Origin: Strigops habroptila
Lineage: Eukaryota; Chordata; Aves; Psittaciformes; Psittacidae
DNA length: 64,000 bases
Assembly (NCBI RefSeq): GCF_004027225.2
Contig: NC_044279.2
Span: 47,764,744 to 47,828,743 of the forward strand
Direction: 5' to 3'
Below, in pieces: positions 27,601 to 39,600 of the stretch. Each line of letters begins with the position of its first letter. The stretch's first letter is position 1. Both the position numbers and the translations under genes were made by a program. The notes under the pieces were generated by a model. The model had not been told where the DNA came from. It did no database searches and saw only the letters and a program-made list of their open reading frames with translations.

Positions 27601-30600
27601 AAGTAAAAAGTACTGACAAGTAACTGATTATGGAAAAACAAACTGGGCAAGAACCCACAGACAACTTAATGAAACTATGTTAAACACAACCCAGCTTAAA
27701 TAAGAGAGTACCTTCTTCAGGTAACCAAATCGTCTCTGATGGCTCACATCCCACAATCTACCCTTACCATCTCATCAGGAATGCCACAGTATGTCACTGG
27801 TAAGTCACAGCTTATTCAAGTAAGGTGCTTGCATTGTGACCAGATAATAAGGAATATATGTTCAAAAAGAATACACTGGTGACTGCAAGCATCCCAATTA
27901 CCACAAATGTTTCACGTGAGAGACAACTGCAAATCAGAAAACTAGATATAGATTAATTCTTCTGCTGAATGTATACTTTGCAATCATGCATAAGAGGTCA
28001 AATTATGTTTCAGCAAGGAATCAAAAGAAACAATTTAAAAAGCTGACACCCAAACAAGAAGAAAAGATGTAGGTTCATTTAAAGCAGCCCATTACCAAAG
28101 CTATTGAAACAAAATAAACAAGACCCACAGTAACAGCTGGGAGGTCACGAGGCTCCTGTCTTCCTTCTGTCTCAGTGTGCTCATTCTGGTAATGTTCAGA
28201 CATATCAGTGGGAGTAACACACACTTTCATACACAGTGGACAGATGAAGCCCTGTGAAATGTATATTTGTTTTTAAGAAACTAATAATGACAAAAAAGCA
28301 GATTTGGAATCAAACGCTGTTCAAATTCTTATGCTGAAAGTTCTCTACAATCACCAAAGTAAGGTCTGTTTCCCTTTTGGAAAGATAGTTTTTTCAAAAC
28401 ACATCTGAATATCATGGAGAAGGCAAGAAGGAACAGTTATTAAGAACATGAAAATAAACAAATCGAAATCACACTTTAAAAGCTGGCACCATGCTGCACA
28501 CTGTGTGTTCCAGGCACTCTTGGTATCCCTTTCATGCGACAGAGGAATAAGCTGCATAACGACATGTGAATGGACTGTTACAAGGCATCAGGTCAGATCC
28601 CTCACACAGTTTTCCATAAGGGTGTTCAGATGCTTCACAGGGAGAGGCAAGGGTGGTGTGGTGAGATTGCAGAAATACCCTTGTAAATTAACAAGCAAGG
28701 TTGCAGCAGCAGGATAGGCCCAAGTGCCAGCATGCCTGCCTGGCTGCCATGCTCACATAGGGAAAATTATGCACCTTCCTTGGTAGGATTTAAAAAAAAC
28801 CAACTCAGCATACTCACCAGAGATTTACCAAAGCCACAAGTTAAATTGGTTTCTACAGAACAACAGCTTTACATCTTCAAGACACATGCTACATGCTTAA
28901 ACACCTACAGAAAGTAGGCTAGAGAGTAAAGTGCTCTGATGCTTCCACCTCCATGGCAGAGCACTACAGACGAAGGTAGAACAGACTGAACACAACTCTC
29001 CATGGATGCACGGTAAAGCTAAGACCCCTTACAAAAAGGACGTCTGTGGCAAACCTGTCCAGCTCATGCAGCCACGTTACACTTGTGAAAGTGTAAGCAT
29101 GTTGGCGGACTCACTGCAAGCATGGAATATTTAGCAACTGCAGACAGTGTTGCACTGGGACCTAAGCTACAAAGGTAGGATAGATGCAAACGTTTCCTCC
29201 TTGGACAGACTGCAGTGAATAAATGATGTCTCTAGACCTGATTACAGGTCTATGTGTGATCTGAAATGCTGACATGGCCACAGACCAGACTAAAACAGAT
29301 TTTTACCTCTCCTTGAGCCAGGAACAGTTTGAATTCAGAATTCCCCACTCATACTATAATTCTCAAAAATCAGGATTGGTTTCAACCAGGCTTGAGGAAG
29401 TAGGAAACATGAGAATCTGTGCAGATTTAATAATTATTCTCCATTTGAATCTTGCAGCAATACAAATTACAAAATCTAGCCAAAAATATTGGAGCGCAAA
29501 CAAGTTAACTGGATTTCTGTCTACATAATACTGAAGAACCAGGTGGCAATATAACAGTAAAACAGAGAACAAACACTCTGCAGAGTCCCACCTATGGTGC
29601 TCCTGGAGAGAAGCTCTCACAGAGGCAACATCTCAGGCCAGCTGTGCAGGAAAAGGAAGACCAACAGAAAGGCTCGAGTTGCATGCTGCAACCCATGAAT
29701 CTCAGGAGAGTAAAAACCCATCACCAGCTTCAGAGCTCAGCTTGAAACAGATTTTGAATATGCTAAGCAGAACACCCCACTTGTAACTAATGCAACAAAT
29801 GGCACAATTATTGACAACTAACAGACAGTTTTTCACGTTATACAGTATCAACCAAAAGTGCTATGGCAGCCTTTGGTCTCACCCAGTTTTGACTCGGTAG
29901 CAAGAAAAACCAATGGTGCAACAGTGCAGGCACACCACCGCTTTGAAAGCTCACCCTACATTAAGAAAATACTACTATATTAGTGTTGAGGTACCTTGTG
30001 ACACCCACAAGCTGCACAGTCAGTGATACTGCACTCATGCTAACAGAATTGTGCAATTTTAGCCAAACTTTGGAAAGAAGCAATTACCTCACTGCACATT
30101 TTTATGCCTTAATTAACTACAGAAGTAATGAAATTTTAGTCTGGAATTCAAGAATATTTATTTGCTTCAGGGACAGCGTAAATATGCATGTAAGGCAGAT
30201 TTGAATTCACAAATGCATGACTTGTGTAACATGCAACAAAATATTAAGGAATGTCTGATTATACTGACTGCAATAAGGCTTCAAAAATAAGAAATAAGCA
30301 GATACGCAGATGCAAGGCAATCAGGATTTTAAACAGCACAGTGAAAGTTTCTCCTCTTATCACAGAAGACATTGGAGTATTTATATCATCATACACTTTA
30401 TTCAGTGTAAGAAAAGGCACTTTGCTCCCTTTAATGCTGTAATAGGAGTAATGAACCTTGCACTGCATTTGTATGCTAAGCTTGAAACAGGTAATCAGGC
30501 TACATTAGCACAAACTAGCTTCAACAGCCAGTGAAATCAGTTGGATTTTTCAGAGTTAATATTTGACAACACCGTAAATCCAAAGACATTGTACTATGGG

Positions 30601-33600
30601 ATTGAAGAAAGGACGACAACTTATTCTGCTGGTTAAGTATGGCAAACAGCACATAAAAATGAATAGGATTTACAAGGGGTAGATTTATACACCAACACCA
30701 AACAAAACCCAACACATTTGATATTTCGCAACGAGGAGGAGGATTCCCCGTATAGTTATAGTTTAGCAGAAGCAAGGTGAAAAGGGAGTACAAGTGTGAT
30801 AAAATGTTAAGCTCTGGGTTTTTTTGGAACTCTTATAAAATATTTACTAATATTTACTTAAGCTTATGTCTCATTGCTTTGAATTTTAATAATTCATCTC
30901 TAGGATTACAGAAGTATTGCTTGTGAACATTTAGATAGATAAGCCTAATTAACATTTACATATAAATATGGCCTAGCCTTCCTTTTTTTTTTACTTAAAA
31001 AACAACCAATTCTTATAAAGTGACACTTCTGAGTATTTATGTAGTACAGCTGTTAATTAGGTAGGGCATCAAAAGTTACTCTCAACAGCTTCATGGACCA
31101 GAGAAACAGCACCCAAGGTTTAAGACTTCAGTCCCATGTATGGTGCACAGTACCTCGGAGGAGCCTTCATTGTTCACGTCCACGGCATTTCCTGGTGTGG
31201 CAGATGAATCTGAATCTGAGCTCTGAGATCCACCCCTACCTGGAGTCTGAAATAGAGGGAGAAGAAAAAAAAAATGAGAGTCAACAGACTGTACTTAATA
31301 AAGCATGGTGCGCATGCAAAGGTCTCTCTTCTACTTGCTGGAATACAGAAGTATTTTCCCTCCACGAGAGTAACGAAGTGAACAAGCTGACACTCAATTA
31401 TATAATTTTCAGTGCAACACTTCAACAAAAGCTTTTATCCAAGACTCTCCATGCATCAAAGAACAAGCAGATACCAGAAGCAAAGGCCAGGATTTTAAAC
31501 CACTTCCTCTCATGAACACTCAATAAAAAACAAAGAAGTAGGCTAAATTCTGTCCTTATATTATTGACTCTGATGTTAAATTAGGTCTCTATATCTAATA
31601 GAGAAACACTAGAAATTACAATCTAAACAGCTTCAGAAGTAGTAAACTAGTATCATACTACTTGCTTGACAACTTGTTTACAATCTGAACAAACTTTTAA
31701 ATATTTGAAAGAAAACTGAAGAGTGAGGGCCATGCTGATGTAATACACATGCAAGAAGGTACACTGCCTTGATTTGGAAAAAATACAAATGAAGCCTGTT
31801 AATAAGAAAGACAACCTATAAAAAGACCTCCTATGAATATGCTGAAAATGAAAACAACAGTTTTTGAAACTACAGATTTAGACAAAATAAGCAAATCAAT
31901 TTGAAATACTACACGATTCAAAATCCGGATAGATGGATCGCAGCTTATAATGCTTACTTAACTATAGCTTTGATTTAAATTTAACTTCTCTTACTCATCT
32001 CCAGAACTGCTTGACCGATGGCAGAAAACCTAGTCGCCTCAAAGGAAACACAAGTAAAGAAATTATTTTGATATTGATATGCAACCCTAGTTTCAACAAA
32101 AGTTTATTATCCAATTCCATTATGACAATTGCAAATGGGATGAAGTAATGCTATTGCTGTAGCTTAGCCCATCTGCAAATACTTGTAATGTTATAAAGGA
32201 TTTTCTAATTTAATATAGGGGTATTAAAGATACAGAATTTTAACTACACAGATTGAAATCTACAGAGAAGGAGAGAAGTAGATAGTTTTCATTTCTAGAT
32301 CCTGGTGTCTCCAAAATAGCATTTGTTTTTGAGTTTTCATGCTCAAATATATCCTTTTTTTCCCCTACACAAATCAACTATATAACCTTTTATAAGATAT
32401 CTGGAGCATGCATGCTTTTCCATTCTTTGAAGATAAAGTACATTTTCCTGCTTTGTTTTGTAAAGAATGTTCTATTTCCAACTTTCATAAAGATAAATTC
32501 TTATTACTAATTAAATAAAAATATGTAATAAAAAGGCCAAGTTTACTGATTAAGGACTTAATTCCCAGAGAGATACAGTTTAATTTCAGAAACGCTCCAA
32601 AGACTGGCCAAAGGGAAGTGAGGAGGAGTGAAGCAGCAAGCTATTGGAGCTGATAACAGTGAGAGGACTATCTCTCCTCATTCCAGCCTTCTCTGGGGTT
32701 ATCAGTTAAGGGATGAACACACGCTAGTTCTCCTACTCCCATGACTTTTTTTATTGTAGCTGGTTTATGTTTCTAAAGAAAGAAAGAACACCATAGTTTC
32801 TAGTACAGCATACCAAAGCAACAGGCAAGGTGATGCAAGGTCACCAAGTTAATAATAGGAGAGGCAGAAAAAAGTATAAGCAAAGAATACGATGCACGTG
32901 CAAACCACATCAAAATGAAGGGATCAATCAGTACTTCTCCTCCAGGTTACTGATACAGACAGTAAACAAGGCACATCACAGCATGGACCATGGGTGCATG
33001 CTCATCAAGTTTTCATATGACATCAAACTGAGAGAACCAGTTGATACCTTCAGGGACAGGGTCACTCAGGGGATATAGATAGGCTGAAGGAATGGGCCAA
33101 CAGGAACCTCATGCAATTCAACAGGGACAAACAACGAGTCCTGTGCCTGGGAAGGAAAACCCCTGGCAGAAACACAGGCCTCTGCGGAAAAACACCTGGG
33201 GCTCGTGTCAGACAGCAAGCAGAACAAGAGCTAGCAGAGTTCCGTGGCAGCAGAGAGGGCCACCAGCACCCTGGGTTGCAGCAACAGGAGCCCAGCCAAC
33301 CAAGGGAAGTGATGACCCCACCAATGGCCAACACCGTGGGACCACATCAAGATATCGCACCCAGTCTTGGCTCTCCCAATCCAGGGAGGACATTGACAAA
33401 ACAGAGTAAGTTCAGCAGAAGGCCACAAAGGGAGCTGGAGCACTTGACCTGTGGGAGAGGCTGAGGGAACAGGGCTGGCTCAGCTTGGAGTTCTGGAAGG
33501 GCCTAACAGCAGCCCCACCACCATCTATGAGGAGGTCATCAAAGAGAGAAAGCCAGGCTGCTCCCAGCAGCGCATAGTGGGAGGAAAATACACAAAAACT

Positions 33601-36600
33601 GAAACAAGACTGGCTCCCACTGGACATAAGAAAAAGCTATCCCAGGATGAAGCAAGGCCTGAACAGCCTGCTGCTGACCTCTGAGCTGGTCCTGCTCACA
33701 GCAGGAGCTCAAGCTAGGGAGTTCCCGAGTTCCCTTTCTGCCCAGATTGTTCTGCAACCTCTGAAGTGCTGCCCTGCGGAAACAAACATCCCGCAGGAGA
33801 GCTCTGAAACACAATTTTAATAACACGGATTGTGTGCATTGACAGTCAGAAGAATAATACCTAAAGCAATTGGTAAGGTATAGCCGAGTTTCTCAGTAAG
33901 ACAGGGAAATTGAATTATTGCATCTAATGTTATAAACAGTTCTCGGTTTATATAGTTCAGAGGTTCCTTTCCACACAACCCATAAACCACAATCATGCAA
34001 CCCACATGTAAGTCTCGCTTGTGAATCCATTTTGTGCAAAAATAAAGAATCCATAGAAGATGTATATACACATATGTCTACATAAGGGAAGATGGTCAGG
34101 TGTCAAAGCTTTCTTCCATAAAGGAGCTGAACTTGCACGACATAAGAATCAATTTCTTATTGACATGAATTTTTAAAAAGGCTTTAGAAATCTGAACATG
34201 GTAAAAAGGCTTTTGTATGGAAGTTAGCTATAGTGGCTGTTTATTCTAGAAAGCCCAAGAACTTGGACCCCTATCTGTCTCAGCATCTACTTCCACAAGT
34301 AGAAATGGCGTAGTTTAAAACAGACGAAGTGTCGGCATTAATGGATATGCACTTCTTCACCAATGCTTTACAAGAAATGAAAGCTTTTTGTTCCACTCTT
34401 CAGCTCCAAAAACTAAAGAATGTGCCTTTACGTAGCCTTGGACAGACAGGCACAAGAGCAGAGGGAGAACCTGAACAAAACTCGATAGCCTGGACAATGG
34501 CAATAAGAGATGGTCCAACCATCTCTTTAGACACGCAGCACATACCTCTACTTTTGCAATACCTGAGCGTATGCATACCTAATTAATAATTTCAACCCAA
34601 ACCTAAAAATCTTCTGCGACAATTAACACAATATTTTCTTCACCTTACATCATAACTTCTTATACTCTACCGTGCATTGTTAATCGCCCATCACATTTCA
34701 CCCCAGAGTTGACTGCATTTCGCAATGCGATTTGCATATTAAGTTCTGCTAGTTCCAGCACTACAAATTGGAGATTATTACAACCTCCAGGATGAAAGCT
34801 CTTATATTAGAAGTACAGTATTATTACTATGTAGTTGATTAAAGTATTCACATTATGAAACACTTCAGACATGCTATAATCACACTAAAAGGCACCGCAT
34901 GGCATATCCTACTACACACAAGATATAAAACAGAAATTATTACATAGTACCTGGTAAAACCCTTTTAACTTTTAAAAAAACAATGCACTCTCTTTAAAAG
35001 AAAAATCATAGTTCCAGTGCTGGTGGCATTTCCTGGTGAGTGGCATGCACAGGGAAGAAGGGTGGGAAGGAAAGGGGTCATTAAGTAACTTTCAAGATCA
35101 GGAGAATCACCCCATAGCATCCATTTGCAAAGTAATACAGACTAGCAAGAAAAATCTATTACAAATTTGAAAGAATATTATAGAAACCGAGACCACAAAT
35201 GCAATTAACTTATCTTTCAGGGCTGTAATATAATTTAAACATACTCCACAAGTCAAATGAATGGGGGATTGGGAATATTCTTAATTGATCATGCAAATAG
35301 GTTCACAAACATGTTGAAGATTGCCTCCCAGACCACTGTTATACCATGTTCCGTTTAAAAAGAAAATAATTTTCAAGATCACACCACATTGAACAACTCA
35401 GACTTTGTGAACTAAGGAAAGGCTCAGATTGATGCTCTTTGTCTTCAGTTGGACTATACGGGGGAGCAAAAGAATGAGTTATGAATCCCACAGGAAAAGT
35501 AAATCTTCATACAGGTTTCTGTCTTTCTACAAAAGGAACATTTAACCCTTAAAGGCATAGCTGGAGTTGAAAGACTGATGCAAAATCAGTCTCTCACTCA
35601 GTGTATTTCTCTTCTAGCTGTCAGTTCTATTTGCTTACTCTGCAGAGAGGCATATGTTTCTGCTACTAGCACTACAGTTGTAGAAATAATATCCTAAACT
35701 TCATAACGCTCTGTGTTTTCTCAAAGCTGCAAGCTAATATAAAGAAACATCATTAATGACTAAAAGGATGACAATGATTGCAGCTTATTTTCTGAAAATT
35801 ATATAATGAATGAGTTGAGCTAATGTATTAAAATGACAGGGTATAAATATGGATCGCTACCGTGTCATTTTGCATCGTCATTTATCTGTCTATTGCTACG
35901 CTCCATTCAGTTATGATACTCTATTCAGCAGTTTTAAATTCAGAATAAATTAAACCTTTGAAAGTATGTTAAGCCTTGAGAAAGTCTAAATAAATATGGA
36001 TTTATACAGTTTTCCCAACACAGATTTAAATACTACAGAAGGGGACTATTGTCCAAACATATTAAGGTGTTGAAGCAATGGACAAGATGCAAGAATGAGA
36101 AGATAAGAAGGCCAAAGCCCTTGTTATCAAACAACTCTCAGTGCCAGAGCACAGTGCAACAGAGAACAGTATTATTATTTAATTCTAAAAAAGTGCAACA
36201 CTATTTTATGACTCCGTAAAATGAAATGACTCCTGACTTCATAAGGCATAAAACCTTTCTTTCCCATCGCACCATCAGTTGCAGGCAAGCAGGCCTTGTG
36301 CCCAGGAAGAGGTACATATGCCCCCCTCAACCCCACAGGGTGGCCATGAGCACAGACAGCTGCAGTTCAGCATCCATCCAAGCAAATTAGCTATCTAGCA
36401 AGTCCTGCAATTATAAACATAAAATTACAGGTAAGGCATGAGATGCAATGCATCCTAGGCAAGTAAATATCTCTGCTTTTGAGCTTAGAGCAAGAGAAAA
36501 GGTGACTGTGCTACCCAAGCTACAGAGATGCCTGCAAAGCCCTGTTCTCCACCTAGACCCCAAGATCTCATGACCAAGCACTCAAGCATTTTTAGAAACA

Positions 36601-39600
36601 GAGCAACAGGACCTTACCACCCAAACACAGCAGTCACTAACAGTTGCAGACAGCCAGTTTAACACAAAGACTGAAGACAAAAACTACTGTAAACAGTAGT
36701 CAAACTGGCCCAACAGATGAGTCCTTCACTACAAAACACCAGCGATGAGAAGAACGCTCAGGAGAAGGTCAAAGTAATTCTTCTTTCACCAGCTGAAAAT
36801 AAATGCCTCCTTATTACAAAAAGTGGGGACTTTTTAATTTTGGGGGATTTGGTTGGTGGGTTTTGGGGGTTTTTTTAAGTTTTGGTATCTTGCAAATATA
36901 AGAAGTGAGCTCTCCTTTAACAGATCAGAGGCAACAGCCACTGCCCTGCTAGTAGATGAGCAAAGGAGAGGGGAGACAATGGCCACAAAGGGCCTTCAGA
37001 GTTGAACACAATAAAGAATAGGCAGCTCTCTAAAGAATACGCTGACAAATATCAAAATATCTTGGCAGTAAAGATCGTGTCTCAGACATTCCACACAGGT
37101 GTCTTTTGGGAAAGACAGCCTTTTTCTAGATCAGCATGACGAACCATGCACAGAACTGAGAAGTGGCAAGAATGAATGAACGGGGGTTTTACAGTGCAAA
37201 TGTACAGAACAGATGGATCCCCGAGATGTCACATGGAAAACACACATAACATTTAGAAACAGCTTGCAGGGAAAGGACCTAAACTGAGGACCTAGCTGAA
37301 GACAGCATGGAAATACTAACTTCAAACACTAAATGAGCAATGTTCAGTAGTGACAAGTATGTAATTTCTATTTCGAAAATATGCCATTCAAAGTGACCAC
37401 GAAGATGCTTTTAAAAACACAAATTAACCCGTGGAAGAAATAAAAAGGTGATCAAGGCACAGAAGCAGTATAAAAAAGAAACATCTGATGTTTTAAAAAG
37501 TCAGGATTCAGACTTTCAAATAAGTGACTAAAACTATAAACAGTATCTTTGTAGCTTGATGGCCAGCTGAGTTACAAATAAAAAAGGAATGTAATAATTA
37601 GGGGTTTTTAAACATACTTCCATAACTCAAGTTATATCACCAGTAATGACTAGCCATCCACCTAGAAAGGATGGCACCACCTATAATCAAATAATAAACC
37701 CAATACGTATAAAAGAAACTACATTTCAGTGACTGGAAGGTGGATTTCTTTTCCCATTTACATTAATGATGCCCAAGAAAAGGGTCAAGAGGTGGTTCCT
37801 TGGCCTTCAAGCTATTGCCTCAGAGACATGAAAGATTTTAATACCTATGCTCTTTATAAACAGATTTGACAGCATGCTAAAGCTCACTGTTAACACCAAA
37901 GTACATCAGAAGTCTTTTTCATACTTTGCCAACCACAGACTGTAAGTCAGAAAGGTATGTATGAGGTTGTACATGCAATCACTATTTTTCTAAAAGCTCT
38001 CTCAGGAAGAGGTGTTTTTTTAAAAGCATAGTTATTTACACCAATTAAAATATTAACACCTTTGAAAATCTTGGCATTTCTCTATTTTGGGGCAGGAAGA
38101 AGTCTGTTTTGCCTTTCTTGTAATTAGCTTTGCTGTAATCCTGTAATTTTCGGGAGCCACTAGGGAAGTTATTTCTTTAAACTTTTCAGAGAAGATGACC
38201 ACTTCCAACACATGAAAACTTTCACACTGACTTTAGATTTTTGTAGGAAGTGTTTAGACAAACTTATATTTAGAGGCAAATTTCCTTTGGCACTGTATTG
38301 AGCTTCCTCCTCTATCAAAGAGGCTTTCTTTGCTGGCCTGTTATTTCTCAGAATCAATAAACACTCAGTTAAAAGCTGCCAATATTTAATTAGGTACACA
38401 CTAAGTTTCCCTGCTTGTTAGTAGGGCTTCCCATCAAACTTCAGGAAGGAAGTTCTTCCCTGTAAACACAAAGGTCCAATTAGACCAAGAGTGCTCCTCA
38501 CCTGCTTAGGGGTCTATGACCGAAAAACAACGTGAGGCACGCTTTACACTGAAAAACTTGGGGGCATGCATACTGATGTACTTTCTTCCCCTCTGTTAAT
38601 TCTCACTCCTGTAGCAACGCTTTCTTGCATGGCAGCTGAAGAAAGCATGCCAGCATTTCCAATAAAACATCCTTCCATAGACGTGTTATGCAGACAGCAT
38701 GCTTTGAAAGAAATACTTGAAAGACACCTCAGATAAAACACGCAGGGCAGCTGGTTTCTCCTCTACCCGTGAGCGCCTTTCACAAGGCACTGTGCGGGAT
38801 CTGGAGCGCTGCCTTCCCACCGCCGCCGTGACTCAACCCTTTTGGGTGCATCCTTCAGCCGAGCGCCAGAGACGGACTCCCCGAGCCCTGAGCCACGCTG
38901 ACTGACACCTGCCCTTCCCTTCACCAGCACCTCCCCGACGGCTTCCACCCGAGCCACCAGCGAACTTCAAGGTGGTTAGTACCGCCGCGGCGATACGCGA
39001 GCATTTTGGAAGGAGAAAAAGGTTTCATAAACGAGTGTCACAAGTTGGCTTCACAAAGCAGGCAGAGCTGCCGGAAAAGCCGGTTCCTAACATAAGGGAG
39101 ACCGCTGGCCGGTGGCTGCCGGGGTGGCTTTCGGCGTCGGGAGCCTGTTGCCTGCTGGTCCCCGGGGAAACCACCCCAGATCCCCGCGGTGGCTCTCCCC
39201 AGGCGGAATTTCCCTGAACCTGCCCAAAGCGCGGCCGGCTCGGAGCCCCCGCGACGACCGAAGGTGGCGGGCGGAGACGCCGCCGCCGCGCTACGAAAAA
39301 GAGCCACGCCGGGGCAGGGCCGCCCCTCGCGCCACCGGCAGGCCCCTCTCCCGGCCGCGGGGGCCCACCCGCTGCCGGCACCCCCGCCCAGCCCGAGGGA
39401 CGCGCATCGCGGGCCCGGCGCGGCCCGGCCCGCCCTGTCGGGGCTCGGGCCGTCCCCCACGGCAGGGCGAGGAGGCGGCGGCGGACAAGCCCACGGCCTC
39501 TGCAGCCACCACGGGCCTATCCCCTCTGCTGCGCCGCAGGACGGGCCGGGCCGGGCCGGGCCGAGCCGGGCCGGGCCGAGCCGGTGACTCCGGCCGCGCC

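Larger units (their letters stand above)
19457..31153 (-). other. EEA1 intron 2
   Basis: An 11.7-kb intron. It holds the candidate second-finger exon (28129-28251), a G/T-rich and poly-T tract (20350-20417), A-rich tracts (21308-21340, 24212-24270, about 25180-25240) and a CR1 tail (24836-24884). About 20280-21120 is more GC-rich than its surroundings but matches nothing I know. Confidence 0.85.

Noticed and set aside
28448..28717. Plus-strand ORF next to the second-finger exon
   Set aside because: No recognisable domain or splice context; not linked to EEA1.
31093..31515. 140-codon plus-strand ORF
   Set aside because: It overlaps EEA1 exon 2 on the opposite strand and has no similarity to known proteins; a shadow ORF.
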